Source: CAWBCI01 sp963787195
GTDB taxonomy: Bacteria > Bacteroidota > Bacteroidia > Bacteroidales > JAGOPY01
Reading direction: 5' to 3'
Assembly: GCA_963787195.1 (NCBI GenBank)
Contig: CAWBCI010000042.1
Location: forward strand, 91,878-155,877
Length of the DNA stretch: 64,000 bases
Shown here piece after piece: positions 37,493-46,175 of the stretch. Each line of letters begins with the position of its first letter. The stretch's first letter is position 1. The position numbers and the translations under genes were made by a program. The notes under the pieces were generated by a model. It saw only the letters and a program-made list of their open reading frames with translations. It did no database searches and was not told the origin of the DNA.

Positions 37493-38998
37493 ATGCAGAC
37501 AAGTCTTTCAAAATCTACATTCATTCGCGGACTGCAATGCCATAAATCATTGTACCTGCTGAAGCGTTTTCCTGAACTCAGGGATGAAGTCTCAGGCAGG
37601 CAGCAGGGCATTTTCGATCAGGGAACGGATGTAGGAGTCCTTGCCCGCCAGCTTTTCCCCAGGGGTGAAAATCCATCGCTTGGACTGCCTAAAGATTATG
37701 AAAAGTGTATCAGCCGAACCCGGGAATTAATAGACAAAGGGGCCAATATTATTTATGAAGCGGGTTTCAGTTACGATAATGTTCATTGCTTTGTGGATAT
37801 TCTGGTAAAAAAGCATGGCTTATGGAAAGCTTATGAAGTGAAGAGCTCTACTGCAGTCTCCGAATTATATCTCTGGGATACCGCCTTGCAATACTTTGTT
37901 ATGACCCATAGCGGCCTGGATGTGGATAGTTTTTCGGTTATTCACCTGAACAATCAATATGTCAGAAAAGGTAAGCTGAACCTGAGCAAATTATTTACCA
38001 TAGTGCCGGTCACAGGTTTGATTACAAGAATGCAGGAAGATGTAGAAAATTCCCTGAAAGAAATGAAACAAGTACTTGCACAGGATACAATGCCAATGAT
38101 TGATATAGGCCAGCACTGTACGAACCCTTATGATTGTGATTTCAGAAATTTTTGCTGGAACCATGTTCCTGAAAAATCAATCTTTGGTATATCCGGTCTT
38201 AATTCTGTTAAAAAATGGGAATTGTATGCTAAGGGGGTCATAGATTTTAAAGATATCCCTGCTGATTTTCCCCTCAATCCAAAACAATGGCAGCAAGTGC
38301 AGGCTGAATTAAGCAAGGACACTTATATTAACAGGAATGCTATCCTGGATTTCCTGGATCAACTGGAATATCCACTTTATTTTCTTGATTTTGAATCATT
38401 CCAACCCGCAATACCTTTGTTTGATCATACCAGACCCTATCAGCAGGTGGTCTTTCAATATTCGCTGCATATTATAAATGCACCGGGTGAACCGGCCGAG
38501 CATAGGGAATTTCTTGCCCGGCCATTGCAGGACACCCGAATTCCTTTTATACAACACCTGATAAGCGACCTTGGAACCGAAGGTTCTATCATTGTCTATA
38601 ACCGTGCTTTTGAAGCGGGCCGCCTTAGAGAAATTGCAAGAGATTTTCCCGAATTTGAAGAAGCAATTGCATATATCGTGGAACGCATCCTCGATTTAAT
38701 GGTCCCCTTTCAGCAAAGATATTATTACGTACCCGAAATGAAAGGCTCCTATTCGATCAAAAATGTGCTCCCGGCCCTTGTCCCTGAAATGCACTATAAT
38801 GACCTTAAAATCAATGACGGAGGCAGCGCCAGCTTTGCTTTCGCCGGACTCCTGCGGGAAAGAAATATTGAGAAAATTAAGCAAACCCGGAGAAACCTCC
38901 TGGACTACTGTAAGATGGATACCCTGGCCATGGTCCATATTCTGAATAAATTAGAAGAAGAAGTGGATGAAGTGGACGAAATGGATTTGAAATCATGA
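37493..38998 (+). CDS. DUF2779 protein: Cas4/RecB-like nuclease fused to DEDD-type exonuclease
   Basis: 501 residues. N-terminal half: Cys16 (RGLQCHKSLYL) and Cys209, Cys215, Cys221 (QHCTNPYDCDFRNFCW) are placed as in the iron-sulfur cluster of Cas4/AddB nucleases, and between them lie Asp102, Glu115-x-Lys117 (YEVKSS) and Gln133 (LQYF), the PD-(D/E)xK catalytic set. C-terminal half: Asp299-x-Glu301 (LDFESF), VYNRAFE, Asp401 and Tyr472-x3-Asp476 (DYCKMDTLAM) fit a DEDDy 3'-5' exonuclease. Known: DUF2779 is a domain of unknown function. Inferred: a two-headed DNA nuclease for end processing. It sits 86 bases before sbcD, same strand. Confidence 0.85.
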   Translation: MQTSLSKSTFIRGLQCHKSLYLLKRFPELRDEVSGRQQGIFDQGTDVGVLARQLFPRGENPSLGLPKDYEKCISRTRELIDKGANIIYEAGFSYDNVHCFVDILVKKHGLWKAYEVKSSTAVSELYLWDTALQYFVMTHSGLDVDSFSVIHLNNQYVRKGKLNLSKLFTIVPVTGLITRMQEDVENSLKEMKQVLAQDTMPMIDIGQHCTNPYDCDFRNFCWNHVPEKSIFGISGLNSVKKWELYAKGVIDFKDIPADFPLNPKQWQQVQAELSKDTYINRNAILDFLDQLEYPLYFLDFESFQPAIPLFDHTRPYQQVVFQYSLHIINAPGEPAEHREFLARPLQDTRIPFIQHLISDLGTEGSIIVYNRAFEAGRLREIARDFPEFEEAIAYIVERILDLMVPFQQRYYYVPEMKGSYSIKNVLPALVPEMHYNDLKINDGGSASFAFAGLLRERNIEKIKQTRRNLLDYCKMDTLAMVHILNKLEEEVDEVDEMDLKS

Positions 38999-39084
38999 TT
39001 TTTTATTAGTTGAACCTTCCCGACAAAGCCGGAGGGAATTAGAACCCAGAGTTTACCTGAGTTCAAACCTGTGATTATAATGTA

Positions 39085-40302
39085 ATGATTAAAATACTTC
39101 ATACTTCAGACTGGCATCTGGGAAAGAAGACCGATTGGTTTTCCCGTTATGACGAACAAGCAGATGTCTTGCAGGAGATTTGTGAAATAGCCGATGAGGA
39201 AAGTGTACATGCAGTGATCATAGCAGGCGACCTTTTCGATGGATTTAATCCACCAACTGAGGCTGTTGAGTTATTTTTTAGGATTCTCAAAAAACTTAGC
39301 AATGACGGGAAAAGGGCCGTTATTGCTATAGCGGGCAACCACGATTCTCCCGACAGGATTGAAGCCCCTGATCCCCTGGCCAGGGAATGCGGGATTATTT
39401 TTGCGGGATATCCGGGTACTATAGTCCCGAAATTCAGGCTGGAATCGGGACTTGAGATCACTCGTAGCCTGGAAGGTTTTATTGAACTTAAGATCCCGGA
39501 TGTAAAAGAACCTCTTCGTGTAATACTCACTCCCTATGCGAATGAATACAGGCTGAAAACCTACCTGGACAAGGATGAATCGGAAGATGAGCTGAGAAAG
39601 CTTTTATCTGAAAAATGGAATAATATTGCCGTGGATAACTGTGATGAAAATGGCGTGAATATCCTTGTGAGCCACCTTTTTTTCATGAAGGAAAATGGTC
39701 CCAAACCCGAGGAGCCTGAAGAAGAAAAGCCGATACTTCACATCGGGGGGGCACAGGCTATCTGGTCAAACAATCTGCCTGGAAATATGGCCTATGTTGC
39801 CCTGGGTCATCTCCACCGTCAACAGTTGATTGATGAGCTTCCCTGTCCTGTCATTTATTCCGGGAGCCCGCTCGCATACAGTTTCAGTGAGGCTGATCAG
39901 AAGAAATTCGTAATGATTGCCGAAATGTCAGCCGGCGAAAAGGCTGAATACAGGAAAGTTGAACTCAGGAGAGGTAAAATCCTGAAAAGAATGAAATTTT
40001 TTGAAATGGACAAGGCTGTAAACTGGTTGAAAGAAAATCAGGATTGCCTTGTGGAACTTACCATGATTTCCGATACTTTCCTGACATCCACCGATCGCAA
40101 ACAACTTAACGACGCCCATTCCGGCATAATCACTATAGTACCCGAAGTAATCAATAAGGATGATTTGACGGACAATGCCAAATCCATCAACCTGAATAAA
40201 AATATACATGAGCTTTTCAGGGATTATTTCAAATATAAAACCGGGAATGAACCGAATGAAAGGATCATCGAATTGCTGAAAGAAGCCATCGGGAAATCAT
40301 AA
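39085..40302 (+). CDS. sbcD: Exonuclease SbcCD subunit D (Mre11-like)
   Basis: 405 residues. The calcineurin-type phosphoesterase motifs are complete: TSDWHLGK, AGDLFDGFNPP, AGNHDSPDR, VSHLFF, and ALGHLHRQQ. It provides the nuclease of the SbcCD (Rad50/Mre11-like) complex, which opens hairpins and trims double-strand ends. The partner sbcC follows after 77 bases. Confidence 0.96.
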   Translation: MIKILHTSDWHLGKKTDWFSRYDEQADVLQEICEIADEESVHAVIIAGDLFDGFNPPTEAVELFFRILKKLSNDGKRAVIAIAGNHDSPDRIEAPDPLARECGIIFAGYPGTIVPKFRLESGLEITRSLEGFIELKIPDVKEPLRVILTPYANEYRLKTYLDKDESEDELRKLLSEKWNNIAVDNCDENGVNILVSHLFFMKENGPKPEEPEEEKPILHIGGAQAIWSNNLPGNMAYVALGHLHRQQLIDELPCPVIYSGSPLAYSFSEADQKKFVMIAEMSAGEKAEYRKVELRRGKILKRMKFFEMDKAVNWLKENQDCLVELTMISDTFLTSTDRKQLNDAHSGIITIVPEVINKDDLTDNAKSINLNKNIHELFRDYFKYKTGNEPNERIIELLKEAIGKS

Positions 40303-40379
40303 AAAAACCAAATTATTTATATGCCAAACCAAATTCAGGGAAACAAATATCCCGCATAAATATTAAACTTAAAATACTT

Positions 40380-43300
40380 ATGCTTCCAATATCTCTTACA
40401 ATACAAGGCCTTTATTCTTATCTGGAGAAACAGCATATTGATTTCGACAAGTTGCTGGGGGCTAATATTTTTGGCATTTTTGGCCATGTTGGAAGCGGCA
40501 AATCGGCCATTCTGGAGGCCCTTACTTTTGCACTTTATGGCAAGACCGACCGCCTGAACCTCTCCGGGGATAACCGCTATTATAATATGATGAACCTCAA
40601 ATCGGACGAACTGTCGATCGAGTTCGTCTTTCAGGCCGGCCAGGATGAACAGCAATATAAAGTTATGGTCAGGGGAAAACGAAATAAAAAGAATTTTGAG
40701 GAAGTAAAAGCCCTTGAAAGAACGGCATATAAGAAAAAAGATAATGGCTGGGAACCTATAGATCCCGAAACACTGGAAGATATTATCGGCCTTAACTATG
40801 ACAATTTCCGCAGGACCATCATCATTCCGCAGGGAAAATTTCAGGAATTTCTGCAGCTGAGTGACAAAGACCGCACTCAAATGATGAAGGAACTCTTTCA
40901 TCTTGAGAAATTTGAACTTTATTACCAGGTTGCCGAGCTGGAGAAAGTTAATAATGAAAAGTTGCAGAAACTGGACGGGCAGTTGAAAATGCTGCTGGAT
41001 GCAAGCCGTGAAGGCATTCAGGATTTAATGAAGCAGAAAGATGAACTTCAGAAACAGATGAAACTACTGAATAATGCCATGGCCGAACTTCGTATTAAAG
41101 AAAAAGAATTTAATCAGCTGAAAGATTTATACAGGAGGATAGCGGATGCCGAAAATCAACTTAAAATATTAAAACAAAAAGAAGAATATTATCAAAAGCT
41201 TCAGAAGGAAATCAGGGAATACGAATACTGCCTCCTGACATTCAAATCACATATAGATCATTATAATGAAATAGAAAAGAATATCCTGAATCTGAACAAG
41301 GAACTTAAGAATTCAAGAGATTTACTTCAGGAGAAAAAGATCGTACTTAATAATAAAACAAATGAATTTCAAATCATTCAAAAGAAATATGAAAACCGGA
41401 ATGAAATTAATCAACAGATTGACGAATTAAGGAAGATTTATTCTGCCAACGATTTGAAGGCCCGGAATCGGGAGGCTATTAAAAAAGTTGAGGATTATGT
41501 AAAAGTTTTGGAAAGGGAGAAACAGCAAATTCAATCTTTAAAGGATTCCTTAAAAGATATTCGTTTAAAAATCGAAATATTAAAGAAGGAAATGCCGGAT
41601 ACTGAAAGTCTTTCAAAAGTAAAAGACTGGCATGTTAAAATGAAGAACCTCCTGGAAAAGAAGGAAGACAAGGAAAATGAACTGAATTCTTTCAAAGCCA
41701 AAATGGATAAAAGCAGGGAGGAATCCGCCAATATAAGGGAGCTTTTTTCGGATCTGGAAGAGATCAGTTTATCTGATAACGAAGAGATTATGCTGCTTAG
41801 GATGGAGGAACTTAAAAAACAGCTAAGCCTCACAATTGAGGAATTTCAGAATAAAACTGATCATCTTTTGGTTCAGCAGAAATTGCATGATTATGCTGAT
41901 GAAATAAAGGACGGGGAACCCTGCCCCCTTTGCGGATCTACCGAACATCCTTCAATTTTGAATATTGAAAATGTGGATAAAGAACTTTTGACGGTCAGGC
42001 AACAGAAGAGGGCAAAGGATGATTTGAATAAAAAGCTAAATGACAGCATTTTATATCTAAAAGGATGGATCAGGCAAAACGAAGAAAATAAATTGGAATT
42101 AGAGAAAAAAAATAAGGGTCTTAAGGATATTATAAAAGAAATTGAGGTCCATAAAGCTTTGTTTAACTGGAAAGATTTCGAAGGATCTTCTCTTCAATCA
42201 ATTGAAGAAAGCCTGGATAAGGCTTCCAAAGATCAAAAACAAATTGATGTCCTTGACAGGAAAAAGCTGGAAATTGAACAAAAAAGCGATGATTATTCGG
42301 TAAAAAGGGAACAGCTGGCAATAGACTTGCAAAAGGAACAGTTCATGATTAAGGAAAATGATGGCAAAATTGAAGCCCTGCTTGCTGAGCTGCAAATCCT
42401 GAAATATAGTGATTATGAGAGAAGCAGCAAGGAAGAGCTGAGATTTAAAGCAGATGCACTGAAAAAAGATTTCACGGATATTGAGGAAAATTATAAGCAG
42501 GCTGATTCTTTACTCAAAAACCTGAATATTGAGATTGCCGGAATTGAATCAAAAATCAGTATCCGTGAACCGGAGCTGGCAGAGCAGGAAAAAAAGAAAG
42601 CGGCGATAAGCGCTAAATTGGAAGAAATTCTTCAGAAATCTCATTATAATGATTTGGAAGATGTGTTAAAAGTTTTGGGGAAGGAGTTCAATACTGAAAG
42701 TCTGAAGCCGGATGTGGAGAAGTACTTTAGTGAGCTTTCATCCTTAAATAATCAGCTGGAGAGACTTTATAAAGACAGGAGTGACAAATTATATGATGCT
42801 GATGAGCACGGTAAGCTGGAAGAGAGTATTAAAGCTGCAGATGAAGAGATAGGTTCCGGGAATATAAAATTAGGCGGCATTCAGAATTCGCTTTCTGCAA
42901 TGGAAATCAGGTTAAAAAATAAAATGGAATTGGAAGCGGAACGGGAAAAACTCAATTTGCGGGGAACGGATATTGCATTTTTGAAGGGGCTGTTCCGGGG
43001 CAGCGGTTTTGTGAATTATATTTCGTCCATTTACCTGCAGAATCTTTGTGCGGCCGCGAATGAAAGGTTTTATAAGCTCACACGACAAAGCCTGAGCCTG
43101 GAGCTAACCGGGGATAATAATTTCGAGGTAAGGGATTATTTGAACGGTGGTAAAACGAGAAGTGTGAAAACTCTTTCCGGAGGACAGACCTTCCAGGCGG
43201 CGCTCTCCCTGGCCCTGTCGCTGGCAGGCAGCATTCGCGGTATAAACGACTCAGGCCGTAACTTCTTTTTCCTCGACGAAGGCTTCGGGACCCTGGATAA

Positions 43301-43466
43301 GGATTCGCTCGATATTGTTTTTGATACCCTCAAATCACTTCGTAAGGAAAACCGTATTGTCGGGGTTATCTCCCATGTAGATGATATGCAGCAGGAAATA
43401 GAAACTTACCTGAGGGTTACGAATGACCCTGAGAGGGGCAGTCTCATTGAGGCAAGCTGGAACTAA
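40380..43466 (+). CDS. sbcC: Exonuclease SbcCD subunit C (Rad50-like ATPase)
   Basis: 1028 residues. Walker A is GHVGSGKS (Gly35-Ser42). Two long coiled-coil arms (about 170-500 and 540-850) flank a zinc hook with Cys515-x2-Cys518 (CPLCGSTEHP). The ABC signature KTLSGGQTFQ (about 930) and Walker B FFFLDEGFGTLD complete the head. Lysine and glutamate are strongly enriched in the arms, as expected. Works with SbcD on DNA ends and hairpins. Confidence 0.97.
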   Translation: MLPISLTIQGLYSYLEKQHIDFDKLLGANIFGIFGHVGSGKSAILEALTFALYGKTDRLNLSGDNRYYNMMNLKSDELSIEFVFQAGQDEQQYKVMVRGKRNKKNFEEVKALERTAYKKKDNGWEPIDPETLEDIIGLNYDNFRRTIIIPQGKFQEFLQLSDKDRTQMMKELFHLEKFELYYQVAELEKVNNEKLQKLDGQLKMLLDASREGIQDLMKQKDELQKQMKLLNNAMAELRIKEKEFNQLKDLYRRIADAENQLKILKQKEEYYQKLQKEIREYEYCLLTFKSHIDHYNEIEKNILNLNKELKNSRDLLQEKKIVLNNKTNEFQIIQKKYENRNEINQQIDELRKIYSANDLKARNREAIKKVEDYVKVLEREKQQIQSLKDSLKDIRLKIEILKKEMPDTESLSKVKDWHVKMKNLLEKKEDKENELNSFKAKMDKSREESANIRELFSDLEEISLSDNEEIMLLRMEELKKQLSLTIEEFQNKTDHLLVQQKLHDYADEIKDGEPCPLCGSTEHPSILNIENVDKELLTVRQQKRAKDDLNKKLNDSILYLKGWIRQNEENKLELEKKNKGLKDIIKEIEVHKALFNWKDFEGSSLQSIEESLDKASKDQKQIDVLDRKKLEIEQKSDDYSVKREQLAIDLQKEQFMIKENDGKIEALLAELQILKYSDYERSSKEELRFKADALKKDFTDIEENYKQADSLLKNLNIEIAGIESKISIREPELAEQEKKKAAISAKLEEILQKSHYNDLEDVLKVLGKEFNTESLKPDVEKYFSELSSLNNQLERLYKDRSDKLYDADEHGKLEESIKAADEEIGSGNIKLGGIQNSLSAMEIRLKNKMELEAEREKLNLRGTDIAFLKGLFRGSGFVNYISSIYLQNLCAAANERFYKLTRQSLSLELTGDNNFEVRDYLNGGKTRSVKTLSGGQTFQAALSLALSLAGSIRGINDSGRNFFFLDEGFGTLDKDSLDIVFDTLKSLRKENRIVGVISHVDDMQQEIETYLRVTNDPERGSLIEASWN

Positions 43467-43592
43467 GGCAAATTTTCATATTCTATATTGCCTCAGTTCA
43501 TGAATCCGGCTTTCTTATCGCTAAAATGTATTAATTTTAGCGGCCAGACAATAATTCAGCTTAATAACAATAAATCAGCATATTACAAAAAA

Positions 43593-43946
43593 ATGGAACT
43601 AAACGGAAAACTCATCAAAGTCCTTCCCGAAGTTAAAGGCGAAAGTAAAAACGGACCCTGGCGTAAACAGGATTTTATCATCGAAACCCTTTCAGGCGAT
43701 TTTCCCAAGAAGGTATGCATCACCTTATGGGGAGATAAGATAAAGCTTTCTGATTATCATGAAAATGATCAGTTGAAAGTTTCTATTGATATAGAAAGCC
43801 GCGAATATAATGGCCGCTGGTACACCGATGTAAAGGCGTGGCGGATCGAACGTACGGAAACAGCTTCCGGCCCCACTCCGGAAGATACTTCCCTGGAGGA
43901 CACCCTGAACACTCTCCCGGAGCCGGAGGATGATCTTCCTTTTTAA
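43593..43946 (+). CDS. DUF3127 domain protein
   Basis: 117 residues from ATG 43593; the 35 codons upstream are low-quality and not conserved in such proteins. The core GKLIKVLPEVKGESKNGPW and VCITLWGDKIKL, IDIESREYNGRWYTDVKAWRIE fit DUF3127, a small Bacteroidota family with an OB-fold look. The tail is acidic and ends in DDLPF, which is also how SSB-type C-terminal tips end. Inferred, not proven: a single-strand DNA-binding or replication-related protein. It lies between sbcC and other nucleotide and DNA genes. Confidence 0.82.
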   Translation: MELNGKLIKVLPEVKGESKNGPWRKQDFIIETLSGDFPKKVCITLWGDKIKLSDYHENDQLKVSIDIESREYNGRWYTDVKAWRIERTETASGPTPEDTSLEDTLNTLPEPEDDLPF

Positions 43947-43947
43947 A

Positions 43948-43989
43948 AAAAAACTCGGGCTACGACTATAGTCGTAGCCCGAGTTTTTT
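43948..43989. terminator. Perfect 42-base palindrome and bidirectional terminator, shared CGACTATAGTCG core
   Basis: A 30-base perfect palindrome (starting CTCGGGCTACG) is flanked by A and T runs, placed 2 bases after the DUF3127 stop. It should terminate transcription on both strands. Its core is identical to that of the palindrome at 37381, so it may descend from the same dispersed element. Confidence 0.9.
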
Positions 43990-44066
43990 ATAGCACAGCG
44001 GTAAAACCACTGCCAATGCAGGTTTCAGAAGAAAACGGAATATTTGGGCAGAAATGAAATCAGGCC

Positions 44067-44405
44067 TTAGAATTCAGTATATTTTTTTGCATTTCCACGT
44101 GCCTTATGCACGGGATATTTTATGGCATTCTTCACCATCTTATTCATAATGATATCTTTAATGTTGAATCCATGTTTATGGGCAAGAAGTAGAGAATATA
44201 CCAGGATATCGGCCAGTTCATCCTGAATATTTTCCTGATCCGCATTCTCAGACTCTTCAACAGATTTCCATAAAAATATTTCATTCAATTCAGCTGCTTC
44301 AATGCCGATTGCAATGGCCAGGTTCTTCGTATTATGGAATTGTTCCCATTCCCGCTCATTACGGAAGTTTACCAGAAAATCGGTTATTTCTTGTATTTCA
44401 TTCAT
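44067..44405 (-). CDS. MazG-like nucleotide pyrophosphohydrolase
   Basis: About 112 residues from ATG 44405 (an ATG at 44441 would add 12). ITDFLVNFRNEREWEQFHNTKNLAIAIGIEAAELNEIFLW and DELADILVYSLLLAHKHG show the ExxE...ExxD pattern of the all-alpha NTP pyrophosphatase superfamily (EAAEL, DELAD). Related enzymes hydrolyse dCTP or damaged dNTPs and so clean the nucleotide pool. The gene stands alone on the minus strand between DUF3127 and xseA, and matches the house-cleaning theme of mutT. Confidence 0.88.
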   Translation of the reverse strand: MNEIQEITDFLVNFRNEREWEQFHNTKNLAIAIGIEAAELNEIFLWKSVEESENADQENIQDELADILVYSLLLAHKHGFNIKDIIMNKMVKNAIKYPVHKARGNAKKYTEF

Positions 44406-44552
44406 CAGTATTATCTCTTTAGGTTTTATGTGCTCATTCATCCCATCTTCAAAGTTATCCTATTTGCTTTTAATGGCAAGTTTAATCCTATCTATCTTCA
44501 AAGCATTCCCCATGATTCCCTATCTTTACCATAGAGTTAAATTTTATGATTG

Positions 44553-45881
44553 ATGTCAGAAATAATTGATGAGCGGAAGGTTTGGTCGCTGCTGGAAGTC
44601 AGCCGAAGCATACAGAGGACAATTTCAAGCCGCTACGCGAATACTTACTGGATAAAGGCGGAAATGGTCAAGTTGAATTTCTATGAACAGAGTGGCCATT
44701 GTTACCCGGAGCTGGTTGAAAAAAAGAATGATGAAGTTGTGGCCCAGCTTAAAGCCACTATCTGGAAAAAAGATTTCGAAAGGATAAACCGGAAGTTCAG
44801 GGAAATTGCCAGAGAACCCTTGAAAGACGGGATCAGCATACTTTTCCTGGGGCAAATTGATTTTCATCCTGTTCATGGCATGAGTCTGCATATCAGCGAT
44901 ATAGACCCTTCGTATACTTTAGGTGAGATGGCCCGAATGAAGCTGGAAACGATCCGCCGTTTGAAGGCTGAAGGTATATTTGACGCTAACAGGAGACTCC
45001 CCCTGGCCCTCTTGCCGCAACGCGTAGCTGTGATATCTGTCGAGAGCAGTAAAGGCTATTCCGACTTTTGCCGGACTATTGACGGGAATCCCTGGGGCTA
45101 TCGTTTCTTTCACATGTTATTCCATTCCCTATTGCAGGGTGACAGGGCCGTAGAGGACATGACCCGACAGCTTGAACGCATCCGGAAGGTGGCGCATCAT
45201 TTCGATGTGGTGGCGATTATCCGGGGTGGAGGAGGGGATGTGGGCCTGAATTGCTATGATAATTATCAGCTTGCTAAAGAAGTGGCGCTCTTCCCCCTGC
45301 CTGTACTGGCCGGTATAGGACATTCAACCAACGAGACCGTGGTTCAGATGGTAGCATACAGAAATAATATCACCCCGACGGCCCTGGCGGAATTCCTCTT
45401 GCAAAAGTTCCATAACTTTTCGGTGCCACTGGGGGAACACAGTAAAAGTATAGCTGTGTTCACCGGGAATTTACTTTTAAATGAGAACAGACAGCTCAGG
45501 GACCTTTCCAAATTAATCCTTTCGTCGGGTGGGAATAATTTGATCAGGCAAAGAAATTTTCTTGAAAATAAAGTCATGATGCTTCGGAATAGCACAGTTC
45601 AGATTATAAGGGAAAAAGACAGGGAGCTTGGGACCCGCCTTTCCCTTGCAGAAGTTCATCTCCGGAATAAGCTGAAAGATATTCACAGTCGGCTTGAAAA
45701 AGCTGAACAGCAAGTGCAGCTTTTAAATCCGGCGCATGTTTTAAAAAGAGGTTACAGTATTACCAGATATAAAGGGAAGGCCCTTACCGGAACGAAGGAG
45801 CTCAGTCAGGGTGATCCGCTGGAAACAAGCTTATTTGAGGGAAAAATTAAGAGTATTGTCGAATCCAAAGAAAGCAAATGA
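44553..45881 (+). CDS. xseA: Exodeoxyribonuclease VII large subunit
   Basis: About 442 residues (ATG 44553). The N-terminal OB fold (about 10-105) is followed by the catalytic core: LPQRVAVISVESSKGYSDFCRTIDGN, VVAIIRGGGGDVGLNCYDNYQLAKEVA and IGHSTNETVVQMVA, all typical of XseA. A coiled coil (about 300-400) and the LKRGYSIT C-terminus complete it. With XseB it degrades single-stranded DNA. Its stop overlaps the xseB start as ATGA. Confidence 0.96.
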   Translation: MSEIIDERKVWSLLEVSRSIQRTISSRYANTYWIKAEMVKLNFYEQSGHCYPELVEKKNDEVVAQLKATIWKKDFERINRKFREIAREPLKDGISILFLGQIDFHPVHGMSLHISDIDPSYTLGEMARMKLETIRRLKAEGIFDANRRLPLALLPQRVAVISVESSKGYSDFCRTIDGNPWGYRFFHMLFHSLLQGDRAVEDMTRQLERIRKVAHHFDVVAIIRGGGGDVGLNCYDNYQLAKEVALFPLPVLAGIGHSTNETVVQMVAYRNNITPTALAEFLLQKFHNFSVPLGEHSKSIAVFTGNLLLNENRQLRDLSKLILSSGGNNLIRQRNFLENKVMMLRNSTVQIIREKDRELGTRLSLAEVHLRNKLKDIHSRLEKAEQQVQLLNPAHVLKRGYSITRYKGKALTGTKELSQGDPLETSLFEGKIKSIVESKESK

Positions 45882-46084
45882 TGGAAAAGAAAATATCCTA
45901 TACCGAAGCTTATGCTGAGCTTGAAAAAATAGTTCAGGAGATGGAAAATGGGGAAACCGGCGTAGATGATCTGGCCGAGAAAGTAAAGAGGGCGGCTTTC
46001 CTGATCAATATCTGTAAACAAAAACTGACTGCAACCGAGGAGGATGTTCAGAAGATACTGGATGAACTGAAGGGGGAGGCATAA
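45878..46084 (+). CDS. xseB: Exodeoxyribonuclease VII small subunit
   Basis: 68 residues. SYTEAYAELEKIVQEMENGETGVDDLAEKVKRAAFLINICKQKL is the XseB helical hairpin signature. Coupled to xseA by a four-base overlap. Binds the large subunit's coiled coil. Confidence 0.95.
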   Translation: MMEKKISYTEAYAELEKIVQEMENGETGVDDLAEKVKRAAFLINICKQKLTATEEDVQKILDELKGEA

Positions 46085-46111
46085 TCTTTAGAATGAGTTA
46101 TATTCTTCTTC

Positions 46112-46153
46112 TTAAAAAAAAGAGGTCCTTTTCTTTTGAAAAGCACCTCTTTA
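46112..46153. terminator. Terminator between xseB and ppiD-like gene
   Basis: Stem AAAGAGGT-CCTTTTC, loop TTTT, stem GAAAAG-CACCTCTTT, with A and T tracts on the two sides; serves both converging genes. Confidence 0.82.
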
Positions 46154-46175
46154 ATATGATCAGATAATATTGTTT

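Noticed and set aside
39410..39440. Third copy of the CTATAG palindrome inside sbcD
   Set aside because: Only the short GACTATAGTC-like centre is similar and it is part of conserved coding sequence; the arms do not pair well.
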